Source: Ectothiorhodospira mobilis (lineage in GTDB: Bacteria; Pseudomonadota; Gammaproteobacteria; Ectothiorhodospirales; Ectothiorhodospiraceae). From it: a DNA stretch of 64,000 bases. The notes beneath the pieces were generated by a model. The model was given only the letters and a program-made list of their open reading frames with translations. It was not told the origin of the DNA and searched no databases. The position numbers and the translations under genes are program-made. The stretch spans positions 1 through 64,000 of the forward strand of contig NZ_NRSK01000016.1 of NCBI RefSeq assembly GCF_016584115.1. The letters run 5' to 3'. Positions within the stretch are counted from its first letter, which is position 1; the number at the start of each line of letters is the position of its first letter. Below are positions 1-9,090 of this stretch, one piece after another.

Positions 1-507
1 GAGCAGCACCAGGGGGTCGTCCCAGATCTGCCGGACGGTGAGGGTCGGGGAGGGCGGGGAGGGCAGGGTGACCACGGCCAGGTCCACCGCGCCCTGTTCG
101 GCGGCGCGGCAGGCCTCTTCCGAGTCCATGAAGCGCAGGTCCAGTTCCACCGCGGGATGACGGGCGGCGAAGGCCTGCAGTACCGGCGGCAGGCGCCACA
201 GGCCGATGTGGTGGGAGGTGGCCAGGAGGAGCGGACCCTCCACGCGGCCGGAGAGGGTGTCCAGCAGGCGCCGGGCCTCGTCCATGGCGTCCATGACCTG
301 CCGTGCCCGGGGCAGGAGCACCCGTCCGGCTTCGGTGAGGTGTACGCGCCGGCCGATGCGGTCGAAGAGTCGCCGGTCCAGGGCGGTTTCCAGGGCGGCC
401 ACCCGCTTGCTCACCGCCGGTTGGGTGAGGTGGAGCTGTTCGGCCGCGGCGGAGAAGGCGCCGGTGTCGGCCACGGTGATAAAGGCCTTGAGGTGTTCCG
501 GGGTCAT
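1..507 (-). CDS. LysR-family transcriptional regulator (3' end outside window)
   Basis: The reverse strand from the ATG at 507 reads without interruption to the window edge (169 codons). Residues 1-60 form a typical LysR winged helix-turn-helix, with the motif FSAAAEQLHLTQPAVSKRVA followed by a RLFDR segment. The start of the effector-binding domain follows at about residue 90 (GPLLLATSHHIGLWRLPPVL). It is divergent from leuC, an arrangement common for LysR proteins that control the neighbouring operon. Control of leuCDB is inferred. The HTH resembles the CysB-like subgroup, but the effector cannot be told from this fragment. The family identity is secure; about half of the protein is missing. 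Confidence 0.9.
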   Translation of the reverse strand, partial: MTPEHLKAFITVADTGAFSAAAEQLHLTQPAVSKRVAALETALDRRLFDRIGRRVHLTEAGRVLLPRARQVMDAMDEARRLLDTLSGRVEGPLLLATSHHIGLWRLPPVLQAFAARHPAVELDLRFMDSEEACRAAEQGAVDLAVVTLPSPPSPTLTVRQIWDDPLVLL

Positions 508-540
508 GGGTCTTCCCTTCTATAAGGAGGCCGTAAGGAG

Positions 541-893
541 GCCGTGCCTGCGGGGGCTTTGCCTCCGGCGGCCGCCGTGAATCCCTCCCTGGAGGCTTGC
601 GCGCCGCCTCCCTGCGGCGCACACCGCCTCCGGCAAAGCCCCCGCAGGCACGGCCTGTCTTCTGGAGGGGCTTCCCTCCGGCGGCCGCCGTGAATCCCTC
701 CCTGGAGGCTTGTGCGCCGCCTCCCTGGGGCGCACACCGCCTTCGGCAAAGCTCCCGCAGGCACGGCCTGTCTTCTGGAGGGGCTTCCCTCCGGCGGTCG
801 TCGTGAATCCCTCCCTGGAGGCTTGCGCGCCGCCTCCCTGTGGCGCACACCGCCTCCGGTAAAGCCCCCGCAGGCACGGCCGCCGTGAATCCC
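541..893. repeat. Tandem array of 113-bp GC-rich repeats
   Basis: The marker GTGAATCCCT starts at 577, 690, 803 and 885. That gives three units of exactly 113 bp and a shortened last one (82 bp). Unit 1 is bounded by a 23-bp perfect inverted repeat at 541-563 and 632-654. Each unit also carries a CCTCC-CT-GGAGG hairpin. Because 113 is not a multiple of three, the array is open in several reverse frames and creates false ORFs. No coding function is supported. It fills most of the LysR-leuC intergenic space and could be a MITE- or REP-like element amplified in place. Confidence 0.85.
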
Positions 894-902
894 TATCCAT
901 TC

Positions 903-926
903 TTTCATGGAATGGTTTGCATGAAA
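903..926. promoter_or_regulatory. Palindromic operator candidate upstream of leuC
   Basis: TTTCATG at 903-909 and CATGAAA at 920-926 are perfect inverted arms separated by 10 bp. The site sits in the only AT-rich stretch between the divergent LysR gene and leuC, 68 bp before the leuC start. Interrupted dyads of this size are typical LysR sites. Binding by the adjacent regulator is inferred. Confidence 0.5.
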
Positions 927-993
927 AATATGAATTTGTGTTATCCGTTGGCTGCCTTTATCCTCCCGGTAAAGCGATTGGAGGATCCCATCC

Positions 994-2397
994 ATGACTG
1001 GCAAGACACTCTACGACAAGCTCTGGGATGCCCATGTGGTGCGCCGGGAGGAGGACGGTACGGCGTTGCTGTACATCGACCGGCACCTGGTCCATGAGGT
1101 CACCTCGCCGCAGGCCTTCGAGGGGCTGCGTCTGGCCGGGCGCAAGCCCTGGCGCACGGATACGGTGGTGGCGGTGCCCGATCACAACGTGCCCACCAGG
1201 GACCGGGATCAGGGGGTGACCGATCCGGTGGCCCGTACCCAGCTGGAGACGCTGCAGGAGAACGTGAACACCTTTGGCATCACCTTCTTTCCCATGAGCG
1301 ATGTACGCCAGGGGATCGTGCATGTCATCGGTCCGGAGCAGGGGGCCACCCTGCCGGGTATGACCGTGGTCTGCGGGGACTCCCACACCTCCACCCACGG
1401 GGCCTTCGGCGCCCTGTCCATGGGGATCGGCACCTCGGAGGTGGAGCATGTGCTGGCCACCCAGTGCCTGCTGCAGAAGAAGATGAAGAACATGCGGGTC
1501 TCGGTGGACGGGCCCGTGGGTCCGGGGGTGACGGCCAAGGACATCGTCCTGGCCATCATCGGGCGCATCGGCACCGCCGGGGGCACCGGCTGCGCCATCG
1601 AGTTCGCCGGTGAGGCCATCCGCGACCTGTCCATGGAGGGACGCATGACGGTGTGCAACATGGCCATCGAGGCCGGGGCCCGGGCCGGCATGGTGGCGGT
1701 GGACGACACCACCATCGACTACGTGAAGGACCGCCCCTTCGCCCCCAAGGGGGAGGACTGGGAGCGGGCGGTGGCCGCCTGGCGCGAGCTGCACTCCGAT
1801 GCCGATGCCGTATTCGATCACGAGGTGCACATCGATGCCGCCGACATCGTGCCCCAGGTCACCTGGGGCACCTCCCCGGAGATGGTGGTGCCGGTGACCG
1901 ACCGGGTGCCGGATCCCGCCGCCGCCGGGGATCCGGTGAAGGCCCGGGGTATGGAGCGGGCGCTGGAGTACATGGGGCTGCAGGCCGGCATGCCGGTAAC
2001 CGATATCCGTCTGGACAAGGTCTTCATCGGTTCCTGCACCAATGCCCGGCTGGAGGACCTGCGCGCCGCGGCCCGGGTGGTGGAGGGCCGCCGTGTGGCG
2101 GAGCACATCAAGCTGGCCATGGTGGTGCCCGGTTCCGGTCTGGTGAAGCAGCAGGCGGAGCGCGAGGGTCTGGACCGCATCTTCCGGGAGGCGGGCTTCG
2201 AATGGCGCGATCCGGGCTGTTCCATGTGTCTGGCCATGAACGCCGATCGTCTGGAGCCGGGCGAGCGCTGCGCCTCCACCTCCAACCGCAACTTCGAGGG
2301 CCGGCAGGGGCTGGGGGGGCGCACCCACCTGGTGAGTCCGGCCATGGCCGCCGCGGCGGCGGTGGCGGGGCATTTCGTGGACGTGCGTGCCCTGTGA
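994..2397 (+). CDS. leuC: 3-isopropylmalate dehydratase large subunit
   Basis: This is the large subunit of isopropylmalate isomerase, which interconverts 2- and 3-isopropylmalate in leucine biosynthesis with the small subunit LeuD. At 467 aa it matches the family length (466 in E. coli). Visible aconitase-family features are [14 protein letters not shown] near residue 130 and the [4Fe-4S] ligand motifs GSCTN (about 348) and GCSMC (about 409). A GGAGGA ribosome site at 979-984 supports the ATG at 994. It is first in a leuC-leuD-leuB-asd run, 33 bp before leuD, behind a palindromic site and the divergent LysR gene. Confidence 0.98.
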   Translation: MTGKTLYDKLWDAHVVRREEDGTALLYIDRHLVHEVTSPQAFEGLRLAGRKPWRTDTVVAVPDHNVPTRDRDQGVTDPVARTQLETLQENVNTFGITFFPMSDVRQGIVHVIGPEQGATLPGMTVVCGDSHTSTHGAFGALSMGIGTSEVEHVLATQCLLQKKMKNMRVSVDGPVGPGVTAKDIVLAIIGRIGTAGGTGCAIEFAGEAIRDLSMEGRMTVCNMAIEAGARAGMVAVDDTTIDYVKDRPFAPKGEDWERAVAAWRELHSDADAVFDHEVHIDAADIVPQVTWGTSPEMVVPVTDRVPDPAAAGDPVKARGMERALEYMGLQAGMPVTDIRLDKVFIGSCTNARLEDLRAAARVVEGRRVAEHIKLAMVVPGSGLVKQQAEREGLDRIFREAGFEWRDPGCSMCLAMNADRLEPGERCASTSNRNFEGRQGLGGRTHLVSPAMAAAAAVAGHFVDVRAL

Positions 2398-2430
2398 TCC
2401 CCGCCCATCCCGGAAAGAGGTGACCCAACG

Positions 2431-3084
2431 ATGGAAAAATTCGACAAGCTGACCGCCGTGGTGATGCCGCTGGACCGCTCCAACGTGGACACCGACGCCA
2501 TCATCCCCAAGCAGTACCTGAAGTCGGTGAAGCGCACCGGGTTCGGGCCCACCCTGTTCGATGACTGGCGCTACCTGGACCCGGGGGAGCCGGGGATGGA
2601 TCACAGCCAGCGCCGGGTGAATCCGGATTTCGTGCTCAACGATCCCCGCTACCAGGGGGCCCGCATCCTGCTGGCGCGCAAAAACTTCGGCTGCGGTTCC
2701 TCCCGGGAGCACGCCGTCTGGGCCCTGACCGACTACGGATTCCGGGTGGTGATCGCCCCCAGCTTCGCCGACATCTTCTTCGGCAACAGCTTCAAGAACG
2801 GCCTGCTCCCCGTGGTGCTGGATGAGGCCATCATCGACCGTCTCTTCGAGGCGGTGCAGGCCCATCCCGGGTACACCCTCACCGTGGACCTGGAGGACCA
2901 GGTGATCACCACCCCCTCCGGCGAGTCCTTCCCCTTTGAGGTGGAGCCCTTCCGCCGCCACTGCCTGCTCAACGGCCTGGACGACATCGGCCTGACCCTG
3001 CAGCATGCCGACGAGATCCGGGCCTACGAGTCGCGGCGGCGGGCCGAGGCCCCCTGGCTGTTCGACGCCGGCCCCCGGGCCTGA
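2431..3084 (+). CDS. leuD: 3-isopropylmalate dehydratase small subunit
   Basis: This is the small (swivel-domain) subunit that completes the LeuCD isomerase. The 217-aa length is normal for proteobacterial LeuD. The signatures [12 protein letters not shown] (about residue 22) and [16 protein letters not shown] (about 86-101) are both present. It starts 33 bp after leuC, with a GAAAGAGGTG ribosome site just upstream of the ATG, so the two are probably co-transcribed and made in equal amounts. Nothing unusual is seen. Confidence 0.97.
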   Translation: MEKFDKLTAVVMPLDRSNVDTDAIIPKQYLKSVKRTGFGPTLFDDWRYLDPGEPGMDHSQRRVNPDFVLNDPRYQGARILLARKNFGCGSSREHAVWALTDYGFRVVIAPSFADIFFGNSFKNGLLPVVLDEAIIDRLFEAVQAHPGYTLTVDLEDQVITTPSGESFPFEVEPFRRHCLLNGLDDIGLTLQHADEIRAYESRRRAEAPWLFDAGPRA

Positions 3085-3170
3085 TCGTCCCGCGAATCCG
3101 GTGACGGTCCCCCTGCCTGCGTGCGGGGGGATCTTTCCAATGGCACACCCTTGAACCAGGAAAGTCCTCC

Positions 3171-4250
3171 ATGTCCCACAAGATCCTCATCCTTCCCGGT
3201 GACGGTATCGGCCCCGAGATCGTGGCCGAGGCCACGCGTCTGCTCCATGCCCTGAAGGACCGCTTCGGTCTGGCGGTGGAACTGGAGGAGGCCGCCATCG
3301 GCGGTGCCGGCTACGACGCCGCCGGCGAGCCGCTCCCCCAGGCCACCCTGGACCTGGCCCGCGAGGCGGACGGCGTGCTGCTGGGGGCTGTGGGGGGGCC
3401 GCGGTATGACCAGCTGCCCTGGGAGAAGCGCCCGGAGCGGGGGCTTCTGGCCATTCGCTCCGAACTGGAGCTGTTCGCCAATCTGCGTCCCGCCATCCTC
3501 TATCCCCAGCTGGCCTCCGCCTCCGCCCTGAAGCCGGACATCGTCGGCGGCCTGGATCTCATGATCCTGCGGGAGCTCACTGGCGGGGCCTATTTCGGCC
3601 AGCCCCGGGGCATCCGCACCCGGGAGGACGGGGTGCGGGAGGGCTTCAACACCCTCATCTATTCCGAGCCGGAGATCGAGCGCATCGCCCGCAGCGGTTT
3701 CGAGATCGCCATGAAGCGGGGCCGGCGCCTGTGCTCCGTGGACAAGGCCAATGTGCTGGAGGTCTCACAGTTGTGGCGCGAGGTGGTGGAAAGGGTGGCC
3801 AGGGACTACCCGGACGTGGCACTGTCCCACATGTACGTGGACAATGCCGCCATGCAGCTGGTGCGGGCCCCCAAGCAGTTCGATGTCATCGTCACGGAGA
3901 ACATGTTCGGGGATATCCTCTCGGACGCCGCCGCCATGCTCACCGGGTCCATCGGCATGCTGCCTTCCGCCTCCCTGGATGTCCGGGGCAAGGGGCTCTA
4001 CGAACCGATCCACGGCTCTGCGCCGGACATCGCCGGCCAGGGCGTGGCCAATCCCCTGGCCACGCTCCTGTCCGTGGCCATGATGCTGCGCTACAGCCTG
4101 GGCGAGGCGGCCCAGGCGGATCGGGTGGAGGCGGCCGTGGGCCGCGTCCTGGACCAGGGCCTGCGCACGCCGGATATCTGGGGTGAGGGCCGGGAAAAGG
4201 TGGGCACCCGGGAGATGGGCGAGGCGGTGGTGGCCGCCCTGGCGGACTGA
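3171..4250 (+). CDS. leuB: 3-isopropylmalate dehydrogenase
   Basis: NAD-dependent oxidative decarboxylation of 3-isopropylmalate, the third step of leucine synthesis. The protein is 359 aa, the normal length. It opens with the nucleotide-binding [11 protein letters not shown]. It has the decarboxylase substrate region [14 protein letters not shown], the signature [26 protein letters not shown] (about residues 244-269, metal and substrate binding) and [14 protein letters not shown]. It lies 86 bp after leuD and 61 bp before asd, on the same strand. Confidence 0.98.
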   Translation: MSHKILILPGDGIGPEIVAEATRLLHALKDRFGLAVELEEAAIGGAGYDAAGEPLPQATLDLAREADGVLLGAVGGPRYDQLPWEKRPERGLLAIRSELELFANLRPAILYPQLASASALKPDIVGGLDLMILRELTGGAYFGQPRGIRTREDGVREGFNTLIYSEPEIERIARSGFEIAMKRGRRLCSVDKANVLEVSQLWREVVERVARDYPDVALSHMYVDNAAMQLVRAPKQFDVIVTENMFGDILSDAAAMLTGSIGMLPSASLDVRGKGLYEPIHGSAPDIAGQGVANPLATLLSVAMMLRYSLGEAAQADRVEAAVGRVLDQGLRTPDIWGEGREKVGTREMGEAVVAALAD

Positions 4251-4311
4251 GGCGCCGCCTCCTTCCCGGCAGGCAGATTTCACGAACGAATCATCCAAGG
4301 ATCCAACAATC

Positions 4312-5343
4312 ATGAGTCAGACCTTTGATGTGGCGGTCGTCGGCGCCACCGGTGCCGTGGGCGAAGCCATGCTCTCCATCCTCGCGGAACGCGATCTCCC
4401 CCTGGGGGAGGTGTATGCCGTGGCCAGCAGCCGCTCCGCCGGCTCCCGCGTGGCCTTCGGCAACCGTGAACTGGTGGTGCAGGATCTGGCGGAGTTCGAT
4501 TTCTCCAGGGTGCAGATCGGGCTGTTCTCCCCCGGCGCCTCGGTGTCGAAGGAATACGCCCCCAGGGCCGCCGCCGCCGGCTGCGTGGTGATCGACAACA
4601 CCTCCCAGTTCCGCTACGACGCCGACATCCCGCTGGTGGTACCGGAGGTGAACCGCCACGCCGTGGCCGGCTACCGCAACCGGGGCATCATCGCCAACCC
4701 CAACTGCTCCACCATCCAGATGCTGGTGGCCCTCAAGCCCCTCCACGACGCCGTGGGCATCGAGCGCATCAACGTGGCCACCTACCAGGCGGTGTCCGGC
4801 ACCGGCAAGGACGCCATCGAGGAACTGGCCACGCAGACGGCCCAGCTGCTCAACGGCCGTCCGGTGGAATGCAGCGTCTATCCCAAGCAGATCGCCTTCA
4901 ACTGCCTGCCCCACATCGATGTCTTCCAGGAAAACGGATATACCAAGGAAGAGATGAAGATGGTGTGGGAGACCCGCAAGATCTTCGAGGACGAGCACAT
5001 CCAGGTGAACCCCACTGCGGTCCGTGTCCCCGTGTTCTATGGTCACTCGGAGGCGGTGCATATCGAGACCCGTGAGAAGATCACGGCGGACCGGGCACGG
5101 GAACTGCTCACGGCGGCCCCGGGCGTGCAGGTGATGGACGAACGCGGCGACGGGGGCTATCCCACCGCGGTGACCGAGGCCTCGGCCCATGATCCCGTCT
5201 TTGTCGGGCGTATCCGCGAGGACATCTCCCATCCCCGGGGGCTGGATCTGTGGGTGGTGGCCGACAATGTGCGCAAGGGCGCCGCCCTGAACAGTATCCA
5301 GATCGCGGAAGTTCTGATAGAAGACTACCTCACGGGGCGCTGA
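4312..5343 (+). CDS. asd: Aspartate-semialdehyde dehydrogenase
   Basis: Reduces aspartyl phosphate to aspartate semialdehyde for lysine/diaminopimelate, threonine and methionine synthesis. The start is taken at ATG 4312, giving MSQTFDVAVVGATGAVGEAM and a 343-aa product. The frame is open further upstream, but that part overlaps leuB in another frame and lacks homology. Visible features are the NADP loop GATGAVG, the catalytic Cys in NPNCSTIQ (about residue 134) and the conserved Gln in YQAVSGTGK. Position after leuB and before fimV is the usual gammaproteobacterial order. Confidence 0.97.
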   Translation: MSQTFDVAVVGATGAVGEAMLSILAERDLPLGEVYAVASSRSAGSRVAFGNRELVVQDLAEFDFSRVQIGLFSPGASVSKEYAPRAAAAGCVVIDNTSQFRYDADIPLVVPEVNRHAVAGYRNRGIIANPNCSTIQMLVALKPLHDAVGIERINVATYQAVSGTGKDAIEELATQTAQLLNGRPVECSVYPKQIAFNCLPHIDVFQENGYTKEEMKMVWETRKIFEDEHIQVNPTAVRVPVFYGHSEAVHIETREKITADRARELLTAAPGVQVMDERGDGGYPTAVTEASAHDPVFVGRIREDISHPRGLDLWVVADNVRKGAALNSIQIAEVLIEDYLTGR

Positions 5344-5443
5344 ACGGCCCGTCCCAGCGGCGCACGGCCGGTTGCGGGGCCCCTGGCACCGGAAAGGAAG
5401 GGCCCCGGCCATGCCCGGGGGTAACGACAAGGGGGATTCGGCA

Positions 5444-6817
5444 GTGCGCAGACTGGCTTTGGGAACGGCGGTGTGGGCCCTGGTCGCGCCGGGATCGACC
5501 TTCGGGCTCGGGCTCGGTGAGATCGAGTCCCGCTCGGCATTGAACCAGCCCCTGCGGGCCGAGATCCGCCTGGTCTCCGCGGATCCGGGGGAGGTGGAGA
5601 ATCTGGTGGTGCGCCTCGCTCCCCCGGCCCTGTTCGAGCGCATGGGGATCCCGCGTCCCCCCGTGCTCATTCGTCTCGAGTTCGAACCCGTGGCCCTCCC
5701 CGGCGGCGGGTATCGCATCCGCGTCACCTCCGATCGTCCGGTGCGCGAACCCTTCCTGAACTTCCTCGTGGAGGCCAGCTGGCCCAACGGCCGGCTGGTG
5801 CGCGAGTACACCCTCCTGCTGGATCCGCCCGCCCTGTTTGAGCAGTCCCGGCCCGAGCCGGTCGCCGCCTCCGCAGGGGCGGGGGAGGGCGACCGGGACG
5901 AGGACCGGGGCCTGGCCGGGGAGGGCGCGCCGCCGGAGACCTACCGCGTGCGCACAGGGGACACCCTCTGGGCCCTGGGGGAACGCTTCCGCCCCGGCGG
6001 GGACATCACCGTGGAACAGATGATGATGGCCCTGCTGCGGGCCAATCCCGAGGCCTTCGGCGAGGGGAACATCAACAACCTGCACCGCGGTCATGTCCTG
6101 CGCATCCCCGGTCGGGACGAGGTGACCCGGCTGTCCCCCGCCGAGGCCCGTCAGGCGGTGGCCCGGCAGAACGCCCTGTGGGAGGACTACCGCCGCCAGG
6201 CGGCCGGGGCCCTCCGGCCCCAGACGCCCCCGCAAGGGGAGGGCGGGGACGACGCCCGGACCACCGCACAAGGGGAGGGTCCGTCCCCCGAGGAGGCCGC
6301 AGGCGGGGAGGAGCAGACCCCCGTCGCCGGCCTGGAGATCGTGGGTCGGGAGGCCCGGGACGAGGACGAGGTGGAGCGCCTGCAACGGGAACTGGCCCTG
6401 GTGCGCGAGACCACCGAGTCCCGCCGCCAGGAGGCGCAGGAGCTGCGCGAGCGCATCCGTGAACTGGAGGCCCTCCTGGAACGGCAGAGCCGGCTGCTCG
6501 GGGTGACCAACGAGCAGCTGGCCCGCCTCCAGGCCCGCATGGGACCGGAGGGTGCACCGGCCCCGGAGATCCCGGAGGCGGACACCGCCCCGCCGTCCGG
6601 GAGTGAATCCGGGCAAGAGGGGGTGGCCGCTGCCGCCCCGGATGCGGGCTCCGGGGAGGCCGGGACCTCCCCGCCGGCGCCGCCCCCGTCTCCGGGGCCG
6701 CAGGGGCCCCGGAGACGCAGCGGCCGCCTTCCCCCGTGGCCTCGATCCTGCAAAGCCCCGCCTTGCTGGGGGGTATCGGCGCGGCGGTGCTCCTCCTCGG
6801 GGCCCTGGTCCTGCTGA
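5444..6817 (+). CDS. fimV: FimV N-terminal part (LysM, coiled coil) ending in a frame break
   Basis: This is the N-terminal half of the inner-membrane, peptidoglycan-binding polarity and type IV pilus assembly protein FimV. The GTG at 5444 is preferred because AAGGGGG lies about 8 bp upstream and it yields a signal peptide ending ...STFGLG followed by the hallmark GEIESRSALNQPLRAEI. A LysM domain (YRVRTGDTLWALGERF) lies near residue 165. A coiled coil (LQRELALVRETTESRRQEAQ and on) occupies roughly 300-370. From about 6720 this frame turns Arg/Cys-rich and stops at 6817, while the membrane segment and TPR part continue in the -1 frame. The gene is thus either frameshifted, mis-sequenced, or read by a shift between 6607 and about 6715. 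Confidence 0.85.
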   Translation: MRRLALGTAVWALVAPGSTFGLGLGEIESRSALNQPLRAEIRLVSADPGEVENLVVRLAPPALFERMGIPRPPVLIRLEFEPVALPGGGYRIRVTSDRPVREPFLNFLVEASWPNGRLVREYTLLLDPPALFEQSRPEPVAASAGAGEGDRDEDRGLAGEGAPPETYRVRTGDTLWALGERFRPGGDITVEQMMMALLRANPEAFGEGNINNLHRGHVLRIPGRDEVTRLSPAEARQAVARQNALWEDYRRQAAGALRPQTPPQGEGGDDARTTAQGEGPSPEEAAGGEEQTPVAGLEIVGREARDEDEVERLQRELALVRETTESRRQEAQELRERIRELEALLERQSRLLGVTNEQLARLQARMGPEGAPAPEIPEADTAPPSGSESGQEGVAAAAPDAGSGEAGTSPPAPPPSPGPQGPRRRSGRLPPWPRSCKAPPCWGVSARRCSSSGPWSC

Positions 6818-8250
6818 TGCTGCGCCGGCTGCGGGGCACCGGGGCCGGGGAGCCGGAACGGGAACCGGCCGCAGTGCCCGAACAGGCCCGGTCCACCCCG
6901 GCCCTGATGGCGGGGGCCGCCACGGCCGGTCAGGCCGCGGACGGGCAAACGGCCCCCTCCGAGGCCCATCCACCCCCATCCGGGGGGGAGGAGGCGCAGC
7001 CCGCGGAAACGGGATTCGGCGCACCTGCCGGGCAGACCGCCCCGGCCCCCGCGCCCGCTGAGACGGATGCCGGGGAGGCGCAGGCGGCCCGGGAGAAGGC
7101 CTCCCCATCCCAGGTCACCGCCTCCGCCGCGTCCCAGGAGCCGGCACAGGGACAGAACCCGGACGAGGTCAGCAACGACGACACCATCGCTGAGGCGGAC
7201 GTGTACCTGGCCTATGGTCTGTACACACAGGCCCGGGAACTGCTGGAAACGGCACTGGAACAGCACCCGGAGCGCCTGGACTATCATTTCAAGCTGGCCG
7301 AGACCCATTTCTCTGCCCACGACGCCGATGCCTTCACCCGCGTGGCCACGGCCATGCACGAGCGCCTGGGGGATCGCCCCGGCGCGCTCTGGGAGCGGGT
7401 GGTGACCATGGGGCAGGAACTGGTGCCCGAGAACCCCCTGTTCGGTGGCGCCGGGGGGCCGCAGTCCACGGCGGCATCCCCCGAGACATCCGCCCCCGAG
7501 GCCCCGGCCGGGGCCACCACCGCCGCGGAACCCGGTCTCCGGGAGGATCTGGACGAGACCCTGTTGCAGTCCCGTCCCCAGGCGGAGGATGAGGCGGCCG
7601 CTCCGCCCCCCGGCAGGAGGGACGAGGAGCTGTCCCCGGGCCTGCCGGCGCTGGAGGACTTCGATCTGGATCTGCCGGAGGACCTGTCCACCGCCGGGGA
7701 ATCCGCGCCCGGCGCCGGGACGCAAGCCCCAGGGGACATGGATGAGGCCCCCACCCGGCTCCTGGATTTGGAGGCGGACCGCGGGGACACGGTCGCCGGA
7801 TCCAGTCTGCCTACCCTGGAGCTGGAGCCTACCCCCGGGAAGGGGAAGGAAGGCGAGGCCGGTGGTGCCTCCCGGAACGAGCTCCCCGAGCTGGATCTGG
7901 ACCTGGATCTGGATTCCGCCGGGCTCGGCTTTGAACTGGATGGGGAGGAGTCCCCCGCCGACGAGGACAGGGAGGGGGCCGTCCGGGAGGCTTCCTCCAC
8001 CGAACCCTCCACCCGGTACCTGGAGGACTTCTTCAGCGAGCACGAGGCCGGCAGCGCCGGCGACGAGGAATCCCTGGAGGGGGACGATTTCGTCCTGGGG
8101 GACGAGATCAGCACCAAGCTGGATCTGGCCCGGGCCTACATCGACATGGGGGATGCCGAGGGGGCCCGCACCACCCTGGAGGAGGTCATCGCCGAGGGTA
8201 ACGAAGCGCAGCAGCAGGAGGCGCGGGAACTGATGCAGCAGATCCCGTGA
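6736..8250 (+). CDS. fimV: FimV C-terminal part (TM and TPR domain), frame -1 to the N-terminal part
   Basis: This frame is open from 6607 (after a TGA at 6604). Its first ATG at 6736 opens directly into the transmembrane segment LLGGIGAAVLLLGALVLLML, then RRLRG. The cytoplasmic part has the conserved FimV TPR region (AEADVYLAYGLYTQARELLE, about residues 153-230), a long acidic linker, and the C-terminal FimV motif LDLARAYIDMGDAEGARTTL. There is no convincing ribosome site at 6736. The split falls exactly where a normal FimV would run from linker into the membrane segment, so this is best read as the second half of one gene. Confidence 0.85.
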   Translation: MASILQSPALLGGIGAAVLLLGALVLLMLRRLRGTGAGEPEREPAAVPEQARSTPALMAGAATAGQAADGQTAPSEAHPPPSGGEEAQPAETGFGAPAGQTAPAPAPAETDAGEAQAAREKASPSQVTASAASQEPAQGQNPDEVSNDDTIAEADVYLAYGLYTQARELLETALEQHPERLDYHFKLAETHFSAHDADAFTRVATAMHERLGDRPGALWERVVTMGQELVPENPLFGGAGGPQSTAASPETSAPEAPAGATTAAEPGLREDLDETLLQSRPQAEDEAAAPPPGRRDEELSPGLPALEDFDLDLPEDLSTAGESAPGAGTQAPGDMDEAPTRLLDLEADRGDTVAGSSLPTLELEPTPGKGKEGEAGGASRNELPELDLDLDLDSAGLGFELDGEESPADEDREGAVREASSTEPSTRYLEDFFSEHEAGSAGDEESLEGDDFVLGDEISTKLDLARAYIDMGDAEGARTTLEEVIAEGNEAQQQEARELMQQIP

Positions 8251-8305
8251 TCCTGCACCGCCCATCCCGTCCCGGCGGGCCGTCCCCCGGGCCCGCCCCC
8301 GGTTC

Positions 8306-9013
8306 ATGCGCGCACATCCAGGCATGCATCCCGCCGTCCGCATCCTGGGGGTGATCCTCTACATCGCCTGCGTGGCCCAGGGGGGCTGGCCCGTGCTGAC
8401 GGCCGGCGGCGCCCTGGTGGCCGCCGGCCTGGCCCGCCTGGGAAGCCCGGGGCTGCGCCGCTTTGCCGCCATGGCCGCGCGGCTGAAGTGGTTCTTCCTC
8501 TCCATCGTGCTGGTCTTCGGCTGGTTCACGCCGGGTCTGCCCCTGGCCCCGGGCCTTGGCCCCCTGTCCCCCAGTGTCACCGGCCTGCTCCAGGGGCTGG
8601 AGCGGGCCCTGGTGCTGCTGCTGGCGCTGGGGGCCGTGGTCTGGCTGCTGCAGGGCACCTGCCGCGAGCGCCTGGTGCAGGGCCTGCTCTGGCTCACCCG
8701 GCCCCTGGCCCGCCTGTCCTTTCCCCGGGAGCGCTTCGCCGTGCGCCTGGTGCTCACCCTGGAGGCCCTGCCCCGGGTGCGCCTGCTGGCGGCGGAGGCC
8801 GCCGGCATGGGGGGGGCCGCACAGGGTCCGCGGGAACGCCTGCGGCGCCTGGGGGATCGGGCCGCCACCCTGTTCTCCCGCGTGTTGCAGGCGGCGGAGG
8901 AGGCCCCCCTGGAGCCCATCCGGCTGCCCCCCGAGGTCCCGCCCGCGCCCCGGCACTGGCTGGTGCTGGCGGGGGTCATCCTGCCTCTGGCCGTCCTGGC
9001 CCTGGCGGGATGA
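8306..9013 (+). CDS. EcfT/CbiQ-like polytopic membrane protein
   Basis: A 235-aa Leu/Ala-rich integral membrane protein. Hydrophobic segments lie near residues 10-45 (VRILGVILYIACVAQGGWPV), 62-80 (WFFLSIVLVFGWF), 100-120 (ALVLLLALGAVVWLL) and at the C-terminus (WLVLAGVILPLAVLAL). The segment RLVLTLEALPRVR followed by a charged helix resembles the transmembrane (T) component of energy-coupling-factor transporters, but no A or S component is nearby. ATG 8324 is an alternative start. Placement between fimV and truA is shared, to my knowledge, by some related genomes. Function and substrate are not known. Confidence 0.6.
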   Translation: MRAHPGMHPAVRILGVILYIACVAQGGWPVLTAGGALVAAGLARLGSPGLRRFAAMAARLKWFFLSIVLVFGWFTPGLPLAPGLGPLSPSVTGLLQGLERALVLLLALGAVVWLLQGTCRERLVQGLLWLTRPLARLSFPRERFAVRLVLTLEALPRVRLLAAEAAGMGGAAQGPRERLRRLGDRAATLFSRVLQAAEEAPLEPIRLPPEVPPAPRHWLVLAGVILPLAVLALAG

Positions 9014-9090
9014 AGACCGCCATGGCCCCCGGGGCCGGCGGCGGGTACAATCCCGCCTCCCATGCGGTACCCAGGACTTCCCCCTGATCC

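Noticed and set aside
504-1004. Reverse-strand open frames of 126-166 codons across the repeat array
   Set aside because: The 113-bp unit is open in several frames because 113 is not divisible by three. The peptides are repeats of Arg/Ala/Gly-rich junk, with no ribosome site and no family.
958-3006. A 682-codon reverse open frame opposite leuC/leuD
   Set aside because: Same GC artefact; the sense strand encodes unmistakable LeuC and LeuD.
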